IMG/VR virus record: IMGVR_UViG_3300042542_005028
Span: 1 to 44,272 of that record
Origin: a virus
Direction: 5' to 3' (one strand)
Length of the DNA stretch: 44,272 bases
The translations under genes were made by a program, and so were the position numbers. This document shows positions 1 to 7,369 of the stretch, in pieces (positions within the stretch are counted from its first letter, which is position 1; each line of letters starts with the position of its first letter). The notes below the pieces were generated by a model. The model was not told where the DNA came from. It made no database searches and was given only the letters and a program-made list of their open reading frames with translations.

Positions 1-1
1 A

Positions 2-85
2 GAAATGAAACAACAATTGCGAGTTGTAAAACAAGAACTTGCAGAACTTGAAGCAAAAACATCAAAAGGATTTGGAAAGAAATGA
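2..85 (+). CDS. C-terminal end of an unidentified protein (5' part outside window)
   Basis: An open frame enters from the left edge and stops at TGA 83-85, four bases into thyX (ATGA-type overlap). Only about 28 residues are visible, rich in Lys, Gln and Glu and ending in Phe-Gly-Lys-Lys; they look like the end of a helical or coiled-coil region. The overlap suggests translational coupling with thyX. An in-frame ATG at 5-7 means a 26-residue peptide is also possible. No function can be assigned. Confidence 0.5.
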   Translation, partial: EMKQQLRVVKQELAELEAKTSKGFGKK

Positions 86-834
86 GACCTATTAAAGCAA
101 AAGATATTCTTGAACTAGATAAAAGACTTGAAGTAGTTAAACTTCAGGGATATCCAATCCCAGAACAGGTTATTTGGCAGGCAGGTAAGGGAGACTATTC
201 GGAAGTCCCAATTCATAAAGTGGAAGTTCCCAATCATCAAGAATGTGGTGAATGGATTGTAGAACAACTACTTGCGAATGATAGAGGTCACTGGGGTCCG
301 ATTGAACATCCAGGAATTACTTTTTCTTGTGCTGGATTCGTTCATAACGTAATCGTTCAGGCAAGAACTCACCGTATTGGGACAAGTTGGGATGTTCAGT
401 CGCAGCGTTATACTGGAAAGCGTGTAGTCAAAGTTGCCAGTGGAGAACTAGATGTTGAAGAAGTCTTCTACGTGCGCCCTGTGGGGTTCTACACCAATCG
501 TAAGGGAAAGAAGTATGAGTGGACAGAAGAACACCGCCAACGCAAACTAGAGCGCATTCTGGGTGAGTGTGAGGAGTATGCTGAGTATTACGAACAAGGT
601 ATGTGTGAAGAGCACATCCGCGATTACCTTCCTCAAGCAATTCGTCAAAATTTCGTAGTTTCTTTCAATCTACGTTCTGTACTTCACTTTATGGATCTTC
701 GTTCTAAACTTGATGCTCAACTTGAGATTCAAGCACTTTGTGATTCTTTTGTTCCTGAACTACAAAAATGGGCACCAAATGTTTGGAAGTATTATGAAGA
801 GAAGCGTCTTCACAAGGCACGTTTGAGTCCATAA
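82..834 (+). CDS. thyX: Flavin-dependent thymidylate synthase ThyX
   Basis: ThyX makes dTMP from dUMP using methylene-tetrahydrofolate and FAD/NADPH, supplying thymidine for phage DNA synthesis. The 250-residue product carries the family signature around residues 95-109: Arg95, His97-Arg98, then Ser107 and Arg109, matching the RHRx7S motif that binds dUMP and flavin, in the common variant with one residue inside the RHR. Length is usual for the family (about 210-260). GGAAAG just upstream of ATG 82 serves as ribosome site. It heads a tight operon with phoH, exonuclease, gp33, gp59 and gp32, typical of cyanomyoviruses. The AT-rich genome makes dTMP supply a plausible bottleneck (inference). 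Confidence 0.95.
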   Translation: MRPIKAKDILELDKRLEVVKLQGYPIPEQVIWQAGKGDYSEVPIHKVEVPNHQECGEWIVEQLLANDRGHWGPIEHPGITFSCAGFVHNVIVQARTHRIGTSWDVQSQRYTGKRVVKVASGELDVEEVFYVRPVGFYTNRKGKKYEWTEEHRQRKLERILGECEEYAEYYEQGMCEEHIRDYLPQAIRQNFVVSFNLRSVLHFMDLRSKLDAQLEIQALCDSFVPELQKWAPNVWKYYEEKRLHKARLSP

Positions 835-837
835 ATA
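830..837 (+). promoter_or_regulatory. Late-promoter-like octamer CATAAATA
   Basis: CATAAATA overlaps the thyX stop codon and lies 22 bases before the start at 860. It matches the T4-like late promoter core NATAAATA. AT-rich chance matches are possible. Confidence 0.4.
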
Positions 838-859
838 TTTTTGTCTTGATTTTATAACA

Positions 860-1108
860 ATGGCAACGTACCCTATAGTGAATACAAAAACTGGTGAGCA
901 GAAAGAAGTGGAAATGAGTGTCCACCTTTGGGACCAGTGGAAAATAGACAATCCTGAATGGGTTCGTGATTGGTCCGATCCTTCTACCTGCCCTTCTCCA
1001 GGAGAAGTTGGTGAGTGGAGGGATAAACTGATCGCACGGAATCCGGGATGGAATGAAGTCTTGGAAAAAGCAAGTAAAGCACCAAAATCAAACGTAAAGA
1101 AACTCTAA
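860..1108 (+). CDS. Small FmdB-like phage protein, function unknown
   Basis: The 82-residue product begins with a short Pro/Tyr strand, then Lys-Thr-Gly-Glu, and a Met-Ser-x-x-x-x-Trp-Asp-x-Trp segment followed by Asn-Pro-Glu-Trp. This resembles the small FmdB-like proteins that T4-like cyanophages commonly carry in the replication cluster. Cellular FmdB proteins have two CxxC zinc knuckles; this one has a single Cys, so it probably does not bind zinc in that way. The stop overlaps the phoH start (TAATG). The resemblance is from memory of family patterns and is moderate. Function unknown. Confidence 0.75.
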   Translation: MATYPIVNTKTGEQKEVEMSVHLWDQWKIDNPEWVRDWSDPSTCPSPGEVGEWRDKLIARNPGWNEVLEKASKAPKSNVKKL

Positions 1109-1860
1109 TGGCAAGAAGAAAAAGAGCAGATCAACCAATCGGTGTCGGTCTTACTACTCGTCAAGCAAAGCGTAAAAAACCATTAAGTAGTGAATATTTA
1201 ATTGATATTGACCCTCTTACTGAAAATCAAAGAAAACTTTTCGATTCATACTCTGAAGGTAAACATCTTGTTGCCTACGGATGTGCCGGAACTGGTAAAA
1301 CTTTTATTACTCTATTCAATGCTTTGAAAGATGTTCTTGATGAAAGAACTCCTTATGAAAAGGTCTATATTGTAAGATCTTTAGTTGCTACTAGAGAAAT
1401 TGGATTTCTTCCAGGTTCTCATGATGATAAGGCAGATATTTACCAGATTCCTTATAAGAATATGGTGAAGTATATGTTCCAGATGCCTTCCGATGTTGAC
1501 TTTGAAATGCTCTATGGCAATCTAAAATCACAAGAAACGATTAAGTTCTGGAGTACCTCATTCTTAAGAGGAACCACTCTTGATAATTCAATTATTATTG
1601 TAGATGAGTTTCAAAATCTTAATTTCCATGAATTGGATTCTATTATCACTCGCGTTGGTGAAAATACAAAAATTTGTTTTTGTGGAGACGGAACTCAATC
1701 AGATCTTGTAAAAACAAATGAGCGTAATGGCATTGTGGACTTCATGCAGGTCTTGCGTAAGATGCCATCATTTGATATAATTGAATTTGGTGTAGACGAC
1801 ATTGTTCGTTCTGGACTTGTTAAAGAGTATATTATTGCAAAAATGGAAGCAGGATTTTAA
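1108..1860 (+). CDS. phoH: PhoH-like P-loop ATPase
   Basis: PhoH-like ATPases are common in marine phages. Their biochemical role in infection is unsettled; links to phosphate stress and to RNA metabolism have both been proposed. Visible motifs are Walker A at residues 58-65 (Gly-Cys-Ala-Gly-Thr-Gly-Lys-Thr) and Walker B near 162-168 (Ile-Ile-Ile-Val-Asp-Glu-Phe-Gln-Asn), the Asp-Glu-x-Gln-Asn form being typical of PhoH. The N-terminus is basic (Arg-Arg-Lys-Arg), and the 250-residue length fits phage PhoH. The start overlaps the upstream stop and the stop overlaps the exonuclease start, implying coupled translation. Confidence 0.93.
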   Translation: MARRKRADQPIGVGLTTRQAKRKKPLSSEYLIDIDPLTENQRKLFDSYSEGKHLVAYGCAGTGKTFITLFNALKDVLDERTPYEKVYIVRSLVATREIGFLPGSHDDKADIYQIPYKNMVKYMFQMPSDVDFEMLYGNLKSQETIKFWSTSFLRGTTLDNSIIIVDEFQNLNFHELDSIITRVGENTKICFCGDGTQSDLVKTNERNGIVDFMQVLRKMPSFDIIEFGVDDIVRSGLVKEYIIAKMEAGF

Positions 1861-2540
1861 TGTTTAAGCATATTGATATTGAATTGCCCAAACTTGAACG
1901 AACAACAATTGATGGGGTAAGATATTATGAAGTTCCTGATAATGAAGAATTACTAAAATTAGTATCAATTACTTCCGTAACAAGTCACAAAAATCGCCAG
2001 ATATTTGTCAAATGGCGAAAAAAGATTGGTGAGGAAGAAGCAGATAAGATTACCAAACAAGCAACCAGTCGTGGTACTGATATGCATACTTTGGTAGAAC
2101 ATCACCTTAAGAATGAGAATCTGCCAGAAGTTCAACCACTTTCAGATTTCTTATTCAAGATTTCTAAGTCAACTCTCAATCGTATAAATAATATTCACGC
2201 CCTTGAGGGGTCTCTATATAGTAAACAACTAGGTATTGCTGGAACTGTTGACTGTATAGCAGAGTTTGATAACGAGTTGTCAATCATAGACTTTAAGACT
2301 TCTAAAAAACCAAAACCACGCGAGTGGATCGAACATTATTTTGTTCAATGTATGGCATATGGTTGTATGCTTTACGAACTGACTGGTATTCCAGTTAAAA
2401 AACTTGTAATCATTATGGCTTGCGAAAATGGAGAATGCGTCGTCTATGAAGAAAGAGACAAATCAAAGTACATCAAACTGCTCACCGAATACATTAGAGA
2501 GTTTGTTAGAGATAAATTGGAATTCTATGGAAACAAATAA
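1860..2540 (+). CDS. RecB-type PD-(D/E)XK exonuclease
   Basis: The 226-residue protein shows the RecB-family nuclease motifs in order: Arg-Gly-Thr-Asp-x-His around residues 71-76 with a following Glu80, Glu117, Gly-Thr-Val-Asp131, then Asp144-x-Lys146. These residues normally coordinate Mg2+ and cut DNA. Many T4-like cyanophages have such a gene, annotated as exonuclease, beside phoH and gp33; a role in recombination or host-DNA degradation is likely but not shown here. The C-terminus overlaps the gp33 start by 14 bases. Confidence 0.85.
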   Translation: MFKHIDIELPKLERTTIDGVRYYEVPDNEELLKLVSITSVTSHKNRQIFVKWRKKIGEEEADKITKQATSRGTDMHTLVEHHLKNENLPEVQPLSDFLFKISKSTLNRINNIHALEGSLYSKQLGIAGTVDCIAEFDNELSIIDFKTSKKPKPREWIEHYFVQCMAYGCMLYELTGIPVKKLVIIMACENGECVVYEERDKSKYIKLLTEYIREFVRDKLEFYGNK

Positions 2541-2787
2541 AGAATTAGAACAGGTTATAGAAAGTAAATTTTTAACTCCATCAAAATTTGCTCTGGAGAT
2601 TGAAAAAATTGTAATTGAAGAAAATTTAAATTATATTGATGCAATTGTACATTATTGCGAAATTAATAATCTTGAAGTGGAATCAGTGACTAAACTGATT
2701 TCTAAACCGCTAAAAGAACGATTAAAATGGGACGCAACTCGTCTTAACTTTATGAAAAAAACTTCCCGTGCTCGTTTGCCTCTATAA
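2527..2787 (+). CDS. gp33: Late-transcription coactivator gp33
   Basis: In T4, gp33 binds the RNA polymerase beta flap and couples the sliding clamp to the late sigma gp55, activating late promoters. The 86-residue product has the pattern of the cyanophage gp33 family: Lys-Phe-Ala-Leu-Glu-Ile-Glu-Lys-Ile-Val, then Asn-Tyr-Ile-Asp-Ala-Ile-x-His-Tyr-Cys-Glu, then a Leu-Lys-Lys-like basic C-terminus. I chose ATG 2527; an upstream in-frame ATG at 2428 lies deep inside the exonuclease and would add 33 unrelated residues. It is followed by gp59, the same pair of genes as in T4 but in inverted order. The NATAAATA motifs in this window are its expected targets. Confidence 0.82.
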   Translation: METNKELEQVIESKFLTPSKFALEIEKIVIEENLNYIDAIVHYCEINNLEVESVTKLISKPLKERLKWDATRLNFMKKTSRARLPL

Positions 2788-3377
2788 TGTCACCATTTGA
2801 AACTTATCAACATTATTTGTCACTCAAAAATCATTTCACAAATCCAAAATACGACTTCTTTAAATACGGTGCGAAGACTCGTGCCAGTGTAACTTCCTTT
2901 AATAAAAGATCCGATAAATACTGGTTTGAAAAAACAAGTCGAAAATACAATGACAAGGAAGTTGTAGATTTTTTAGTATCAAACTTTGTAGCATCCGATA
3001 ACCCAAGTAACTTATGGATTGGCGAGATTATAAATTCTGGAGAAAGAATTTATTCAGATTGGATGAAAAGGCAACAGAGTTTGACTTACTTGTTCAAAGA
3101 ACAAAGCAACGAATTGTTCTCGGAGGTCAAATTGGAAGATGCTTTGAACTGTTCCAAAGGTCATCCACCAGTCCTCAAAAGATTTCTAAGCGGCAAATTA
3201 TCATTAGAAACATTCGTAATTTACAACAAAATATTTCATTTTTCAAAAGATTTTGATAAAAAACTTTTAGATCCAATTTGGGAAACTGTCAATTTAAAGA
3301 TTTTAAAGTATTCTCCTTTTCTAAATATAGACATATTTCAGTTTAAAAAGATTTTACGGGAAATATTCAATGAGTAA
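2787..3377 (+). CDS. gp59: Loader of DNA helicase, gp59
   Basis: gp59 loads the gp41 replicative helicase onto gp32-coated forked DNA. The 196-residue product aligns by eye with T4 gp59: Tyr-x-x-Tyr-Leu-x-Leu-Lys-x-His-Phe near residue 10, Tyr-Asp-x-x-Lys-Tyr, Arg-x-Asp-Lys-Tyr-x-Phe-x-Lys near 45-55, Val-x-Phe-x-x-Ser-Asn-x-Val-Ala and Leu-Trp-Ile-Gly-Glu-Ile. Its length is close to T4 (217). TAATG overlap with gp33 and an 8-base overlap with the DUF1825 gene show a continuous operon leading to gp32, its functional partner. Confidence 0.9.
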   Translation: MSPFETYQHYLSLKNHFTNPKYDFFKYGAKTRASVTSFNKRSDKYWFEKTSRKYNDKEVVDFLVSNFVASDNPSNLWIGEIINSGERIYSDWMKRQQSLTYLFKEQSNELFSEVKLEDALNCSKGHPPVLKRFLSGKLSLETFVIYNKIFHFSKDFDKKLLDPIWETVNLKILKYSPFLNIDIFQFKKILREIFNE

Positions 3378-3702
3378 TTTTTTTGACTCTGATATTATTC
3401 AAGAAGAATTAAAAGAAATTAATAAACTTCAAGAAGAAATTTATGGAAGTATATTATCTTTTGGTATAATGAACCGTGAAACTAAACTGGAACATATTGA
3501 AAAACTTGAATTATTATTAGAAAAGCAACGTGTAATGTATACACGTTTGTCTCTTTCTAATGATCCACAAGCGATCGAAATCAAAGATAATTTGAAAAAA
3601 TCAGTTGCTCTGATGGGATTTCCACCAGAAACTGATATGCAAGTTTTATTTGGTAGCATGAATAAGACAATTGAGTCTCTCAGGCAGTTTATTGACTACT
3701 GA
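3370..3702 (+). CDS. DUF1825-like protein
   Basis: The 110-residue product begins Met-Ser-Asn-Phe-Phe-Asp-Ser-Asp-Ile-Ile-Gln-Glu-Glu and continues as two or three charged helices, with Leu-Leu-Leu-Glu-Lys-Gln-Arg-x-Met-Tyr-Thr-Arg-Leu-x-Leu-Ser in the middle. This matches the pattern of the cyanobacterial DUF1825 family (Phe-Phe-Asp-Ser-x-x-Val-Gln-x-Glu; Met-Asp-Arg-Tyr-Arg-x-Phe-x-x-Arg-x-Glu-Leu-Ser), also of about 110 residues. Its function is unknown. It occupies the slot between gp59/33 and gp32 that dsbA holds in T4, so a role in DNA binding or transcription is a guess from position only. Confidence 0.72.
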   Translation: MSNFFDSDIIQEELKEINKLQEEIYGSILSFGIMNRETKLEHIEKLELLLEKQRVMYTRLSLSNDPQAIEIKDNLKKSVALMGFPPETDMQVLFGSMNKTIESLRQFIDY

Positions 3703-3720
3703 GAGAATCTCTGTTATAAT
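3692..3720 (+). promoter_or_regulatory. Sigma70-like promoter for gp32
   Basis: TTGACT (3692-3697), a 17-base spacer and a perfect TATAAT (3715-3720) overlap the end of the DUF1825 gene, 39 bases before the gp32 start. A small inverted repeat GAGA-GAAT-CTCT lies in the spacer (3701-3712) and could act as an operator. This gives gp32 a promoter separate from the upstream operon. Confidence 0.8.
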
Positions 3721-3759
3721 ATCAAGGTAATCCAACAAATCCAATTTATCCAAAATCTT

Positions 3760-4686
3760 ATGTCTAACTTTGCAAATCTCAAAAAGCAATCCAAACTTGG
3801 TTCTCTCACCGAAAAACTGGTGAAAGAAGTTGAGAAAATGAATTCCAGCAGTGGTTCTTCCGATGAACGTCTTTGGACTCTCACTGTTGATAAAGCACAA
3901 AATGGTTATGCAGTAATTCGATTTCTCCCTGCACCTGATGGAGAAGATCTCCCATTCGTAAAGGTTTATAGTCATGCATTTCAAGGTCCTGGAGGTTGGT
4001 TGATTGATGAATGCTTGACCACAATCAACCAAAAATGTCCAGTATGTGAACATAACTCTGGTCTATGGAATAACGGTACAGATGTTGGTAAAGAGCAGGC
4101 ACGTAAACAAAAGCGTAAACTGACGTATGTAAGCAACATCTACGTGGTAAAAGATCCTGCAAACCCCGAAAATGAAGGCAAGGTCTTTCTATTCAAGTAT
4201 GGTAAGAAAATCTTTGATAAACTCACTGCTGCAATGCAACCTGAGTTTGAAGATGAGGAGGCGATCGATCCATTTGACTTTTGGCAAGGTGCTAATTTCA
4301 AACTAAAAGCAAAAAATGTTGCTGGTTATCGTAATTATGATTCTAGCGAATTTGCTGCTCCTTCTCCTCTCCTTGATAATGACGATGACCTAGAGGCAGT
4401 GTGGAAAAAGCAATATTCTCTTGCAGAATTCATTGCTCCAGATCGTTTTAAATCTTATGAAGATTTGAAGACACGACTTGACTCTGTTTTTGGTGCTAAA
4501 TCTTCTGTTCGTCTTGATGAAGAAGTTTCTGATGAAGAAGAGTATTCTCGCGGTCCTGTGCGAGAACTAAATGACGACCTTCGCTCAGAACTTAACAACC
4601 TGAAACCTACCCGCCGCGCTGCTGTGGTTGAGGAGGATGAGGATGATGATGCTCTCAGTTACTTTGCAAAACTTGCCGAAGACTGA
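3760..4686 (+). CDS. gp32: Single-stranded DNA-binding protein gp32
   Basis: gp32 coats ssDNA and organises replication, recombination and repair; it also recruits gp59. The 308-residue product keeps the T4 architecture: a short basic N-terminal cooperativity segment, a core with the aromatic/basic DNA-binding motifs (Asn-Gly-Tyr-Ala-Val-Ile-Arg-Phe-Leu-Pro, Asn-Ile-Tyr-Val-Val-Lys-Asp-Pro), a zinc site formed by His72, Cys85, Cys93 and Cys96 with spacing close to T4 His64/Cys77/Cys87/Cys90, and an acidic tail (Glu-Glu-Asp-Glu-Asp-Asp-Asp) for partner proteins. It has its own promoter and a strong terminator, giving a monocistronic unit for a highly needed protein. Confidence 0.96.
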   Translation: MSNFANLKKQSKLGSLTEKLVKEVEKMNSSSGSSDERLWTLTVDKAQNGYAVIRFLPAPDGEDLPFVKVYSHAFQGPGGWLIDECLTTINQKCPVCEHNSGLWNNGTDVGKEQARKQKRKLTYVSNIYVVKDPANPENEGKVFLFKYGKKIFDKLTAAMQPEFEDEEAIDPFDFWQGANFKLKAKNVAGYRNYDSSEFAAPSPLLDNDDDLEAVWKKQYSLAEFIAPDRFKSYEDLKTRLDSVFGAKSSVRLDEEVSDEEEYSRGPVRELNDDLRSELNNLKPTRRAAVVEEDEDDDALSYFAKLAED

Positions 4687-4700
4687 TTAAATCTTATAAT

Positions 4701-4731
4701 GGGGGGGGGATTAAGCCCCCCCCCTTTTTTT
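4701..4731 (+). terminator. Rho-independent terminator after gp32
   Basis: Nine consecutive G (4701-4709), loop ATTAAG (4710-4715), nine C (4716-4724) and seven T (4725-4731). The stem is pure G:C with no mismatch. The T-tract overlaps the stop codon of convergent gp53 (4730-4732). Confidence 0.95.
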
Positions 4732-5416
4732 ATGAAATTAATGATCTTGTATTTTCTGTTTTAATTAATCTATCATCAACATACTGTGAAGAATTATCAT
4801 AAATCATTGCTTTTCTAGTATCATTAAGAACTTGTTGCAGATATATTGGTTTTAATAAGTAGATCGCCCTTTTTTCATTGTTTTTTCTAACTTCATATTC
4901 GTAGTTACTGATTCCAATTATAGGGTTTGGTATATTTACAATTTTTAAACCTAATGTATTTTCATTAGTGTAAAGTTTTCCGTCGTCATAATAAGATATT
5001 TTAAAGTTGGAATCTACAATTTTTCCAGCAGGGAGAATTAATTTATTTTGAGAATCTTTTATTTCTATAGTTTCATAATGATGTACTGCATTTAAATTTT
5101 CCCCATAGAGTTCTTCGGCATAATCATAAACTTGTTTATCTGATAATGGCCATTGATCTCTAATTCTTGTAATTCCTGCAGTAACTAAGACAACCCAATC
5201 ATATTGAGCACTTCCATAAAGTTCTTCTGCTACAAGATCTGGTCTTGATCCATCAGGAATTTGATACTTATCAAATATTGTGAATACATTTTGCAAATCA
5301 TCACGAAGTTTAACTCTACGAAAAAGATTTTTTACAAGAACATAATCATCAACAGACTTTCTATCGGAAAGAAAGGATTGATATTGTAGATTTGGTAACT
5401 CTCTAAAGTATGACAT
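4730..5416 (-). CDS. gp53: Baseplate wedge protein gp53
   Basis: gp53 is a baseplate wedge component; in T4 it helps hold adjacent wedges together. The 228-residue product begins Met-Ser-Tyr-Phe-Arg-Glu-Leu-Pro-Asn-Leu-x-Tyr-x-Ser-Phe and contains Phe-Asp-Lys-Tyr-x-Ile-Pro-Asp-Gly-Ser-Arg-Pro-Asp followed by Glu-Leu-Tyr-Gly-Ser-x-x-Tyr-Asp-Trp-Val-Val-Leu. The latter is the conserved core of this family, related to the LysM-like region of T4 gp53. T4 gp53 is 196 residues. It is the last gene of the minus-strand operon, one base after gp48. Confidence 0.88.
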   Translation of the reverse strand: MSYFRELPNLQYQSFLSDRKSVDDYVLVKNLFRRVKLRDDLQNVFTIFDKYQIPDGSRPDLVAEELYGSAQYDWVVLVTAGITRIRDQWPLSDKQVYDYAEELYGENLNAVHHYETIEIKDSQNKLILPAGKIVDSNFKISYYDDGKLYTNENTLGLKIVNIPNPIIGISNYEYEVRKNNEKRAIYLLKPIYLQQVLNDTRKAMIYDNSSQYVDDRLIKTENTRSLIS

Positions 5417-5417
5417 T

Positions 5418-6323
5418 TTAGTAACCTACAGAAGTGTCTCCAGAATTTGCAAGTTCTTCGTAACTTTCTTTGTAAATTGGTGTGAGTTCTTGGAACTGTA
5501 AAGTTAATTGCATATGAACTGGTGTCGCATCGGGATAAGTTGCATACTGAGCAGATCCATTATAATTAACACTCATTTGGGTTAAAGCACATGGTTTAAA
5601 ACGGTGTAAAAATGGATGAACAGTTCCACCACTCATATATTCTAATTTGAATACATTGGGTGCTTTGACAAAGAGACCTCCACCAAGTTCATTCGGTCTT
5701 CCTTTTTGTGGAGTCATATTCACTTTGAATGTGCGAATAATTTCTTTAATTCTTTCAGATTCTTTTTTTGATCTTGGAACTAAATCAAATATAAAATTAA
5801 ATGCTGGTCTCAATGTTACTCCATTGAATAATAATTCAACATTTTGGTTAAAGACTTGCCCAGTTGCTCTGGAAATAATTTGATTAATATCCCCTTGACC
5901 TAATAATGCTCCTAATGCTGCACCTGCTGCACCTGCTGCTATTGCTTTTTGACCTTCACCAGATTGAACTTCGGCATTTATATTATTCCATGCTTTTACT
6001 CCACTTTGTGCTAGAGATGCTGCAATATTTTGACTCAATACTGCACTGCTTCCTGCATTGGCAAGAGTTGCTTGAAGGGGATTCATACTTCCAGATACCC
6101 AATCTGCAGCATTACTGTCTTGAATATTTGCTGGCATTGGAAGTATGATGACTGCTTCTGGTCTTTGAATATTTCCAGATTGTCTTAATGCATCTTCTGT
6201 TGTTGACAATGCAAATCCACCCGTCAAATTAAGACTAGGTGCTTTATATTCAATAACCTGGATCTTAAAGTAATCGTCTCCTTTATCAATATTATTAAGT
6301 GGATAACGGAGTATGGGTGCCAT
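5418..6323 (-). CDS. gp48: Baseplate tail-tube cap protein gp48
   Basis: gp48 sits on the baseplate hub and, with gp54, starts tail-tube polymerisation. The 301-residue product begins with an Arg-Tyr-Pro-Leu strand and an Ile-x-Val-Ile-Glu-Tyr strand. It has an Ala/Gly-rich middle (about residues 110-150), then Asn-x-x-Val-Glu-Leu-Leu-Phe-Asn-Gly-Val-x-Leu-Arg-Pro-Ala-Phe-Asn-Phe and Tyr-Pro-Asp-Ala-Thr-Pro-Val-His-Met-Gln-Leu-Thr-Leu-Gln-Phe, typical of tail-tube-fold proteins in this role. Pairing with gp53 is the usual cyanophage order. The Ala/Gly-rich insert is low complexity. Confidence 0.82.
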   Translation of the reverse strand: MAPILRYPLNNIDKGDDYFKIQVIEYKAPSLNLTGGFALSTTEDALRQSGNIQRPEAVIILPMPANIQDSNAADWVSGSMNPLQATLANAGSSAVLSQNIAASLAQSGVKAWNNINAEVQSGEGQKAIAAGAAGAALGALLGQGDINQIISRATGQVFNQNVELLFNGVTLRPAFNFIFDLVPRSKKESERIKEIIRTFKVNMTPQKGRPNELGGGLFVKAPNVFKLEYMSGGTVHPFLHRFKPCALTQMSVNYNGSAQYATYPDATPVHMQLTLQFQELTPIYKESYEELANSGDTSVGY

Positions 6324-6336
6324 TTATTTTTTTAAC

Positions 6337-6344
6337 TATTTATT
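6337..6344 (-). promoter_or_regulatory. Late-promoter-like octamer before gp48
   Basis: AATAAATA on the minus strand, 13 bases before the gp48 ATG and between gp48 and the next upstream gene. The spacing is shorter than at other late-type motifs here, so the transcript would have almost no leader. The match may be chance. Confidence 0.3.
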
Positions 6345-6345
6345 G

Positions 6346-6927
6346 TTAATTTTGAACTAATTTTCTGTAAGGAATTGATAATAGAGTTGCAAATTCTTCT
6401 CTACTTAATTCATATAATCCACTCACTAATCGATCATTATCTTGTGTATTATATTGTCTGATTTTTCCAAGATGAAAATTAAACCCTCTGAATCCTCTTG
6501 GCAGAATATCACCTGCACGAATCAGTGGATGTTGATCATAAAGAATTCTTGGTGTTTTTGCATAATAGATGTAAGTATAATATTTTCCTGGAGTTGGAAA
6601 AGAAACTTCACTTCCACTCAACCTTGTTAATATTTCATTCATAAGTTCTTCTGGTCTTTCGCCTCCCAATAAAGATTCTTTTAAATTTTTAAGTTGATTT
6701 GTTTTTTTCTTCGAACCAACTCTTCTTGGTAATTGTGGATTTGCCTCAACATAGTTAAGATCAGTTTTAATAATATTAATCAATACTTCTTTAGTTAATC
6801 TATCATATCCACTAAGTTTTCCTATCCCACTCGCTGTTTGATAATAAACTGTATATGATTTTGCTATCTCAACCAACTGTTCCTTTGTATAATCCTTTAA
6901 TGGTTTTTCGTATCCTGTGAGTGCCAT
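6346..6927 (-). CDS. Unidentified protein of the baseplate/neck operon
   Basis: I do not recognise this 193-residue protein. Its N-terminal 60 residues look like one or two short helical Rho-N/SAP-type units (Tyr-Thr-Lys-Glu-Gln-Leu-Val-Glu-Ile-Ala-Lys-Ser-Tyr; Leu-Thr-Lys-Glu-Val-Leu-Ile-Asn-Ile-Ile). A basic linker follows (Arg-Arg-Val-Gly-Ser-Lys-Lys-Lys), then a beta-rich C-terminal half with Gly-Lys-Tyr-Tyr-Thr-Tyr-Ile-Tyr-Tyr-Ala-Lys-Thr-Pro. Helix-hairpin units of this kind often bind nucleic acid, so a head-completion or DNA-end role would fit its place between gp4 and gp48; this is inference. Confidence 0.7.
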   Translation of the reverse strand: MALTGYEKPLKDYTKEQLVEIAKSYTVYYQTASGIGKLSGYDRLTKEVLINIIKTDLNYVEANPQLPRRVGSKKKTNQLKNLKESLLGGERPEELMNEILTRLSGSEVSFPTPGKYYTYIYYAKTPRILYDQHPLIRAGDILPRGFRGFNFHLGKIRQYNTQDNDRLVSGLYELSREEFATLLSIPYRKLVQN

Positions 6928-6931
6928 TTAA

Positions 6932-7369
6932 TTAACGGATGTTTAGGTTATCTTCTGTGATGATTTTAAATTCATAACCACGATCAGCACACCATTCTTT
7001 TGCTGCCTCCCATTTTGCCTGATTCTTAGCATATTCATAAACTTCACTAATATATCTTTTTGTTTGTCTTTGAGGTTTAGGAGGGGGTGCAGTTTGCTTT
7101 TTAGGTTTAACCTCAATCATATATTTTTTGATTGAACCATTAGGTTCTTTTACTTTTATGAGAAAGTCGGGGTAGTATCTGTGAATTTTTCCGTCTATTG
7201 GTGAGCGATAAGGAATTGCTTTTTCTTCAGATTCCCAAGATATGATGTTTTGATTTGTATCACAATAGACACAAAACTTTCGTTCCCATAAAGACCTATA
7301 GATGATATTTGTTGGATCACCATTATATTTTTCAGGAAAGGATGGTTGATATTTTCCCTTATATGACAT
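6932..7369 (-). CDS. gp4: Head completion protein gp4
   Basis: T4 gp4 (gp50/gp65) is needed to finish DNA-filled heads so that tails can join. The 145-residue product opens Met-Ser-Tyr-Lys-Gly-Lys-Tyr-x-Pro and has Ser-Leu-Trp-Glu-Arg-Lys around residues 26-31, Trp-Glu-Ser-Glu-Glu-x-x-Ile-Pro-Tyr, then Arg-Tyr-Tyr-Pro-Asp68-Phe and Ile-Glu86-Val-Lys88. Glu29, Asp68 and Glu86-x-Lys88 form a PD-(D/E)XK nuclease-like set, as noted for the gp4 family (TnsA-like). First gene of the minus-strand operon; its start codon lies inside the mirrored promoter region. Confidence 0.88.
   Translation of the reverse strand: MSYKGKYQPSFPEKYNGDPTNIIYRSLWERKFCVYCDTNQNIISWESEEKAIPYRSPIDGKIHRYYPDFLIKVKEPNGSIKKYMIEVKPKKQTAPPPKPQRQTKRYISEVYEYAKNQAKWEAAKEWCADRGYEFKIITEDNLNIR

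Noticed and set aside
3646-4053. 135-residue minus-strand ORF over the gp32 promoter
   Set aside because: Covers a well-supported promoter and the gp32 N-terminus on the other strand; no promoter of its own.
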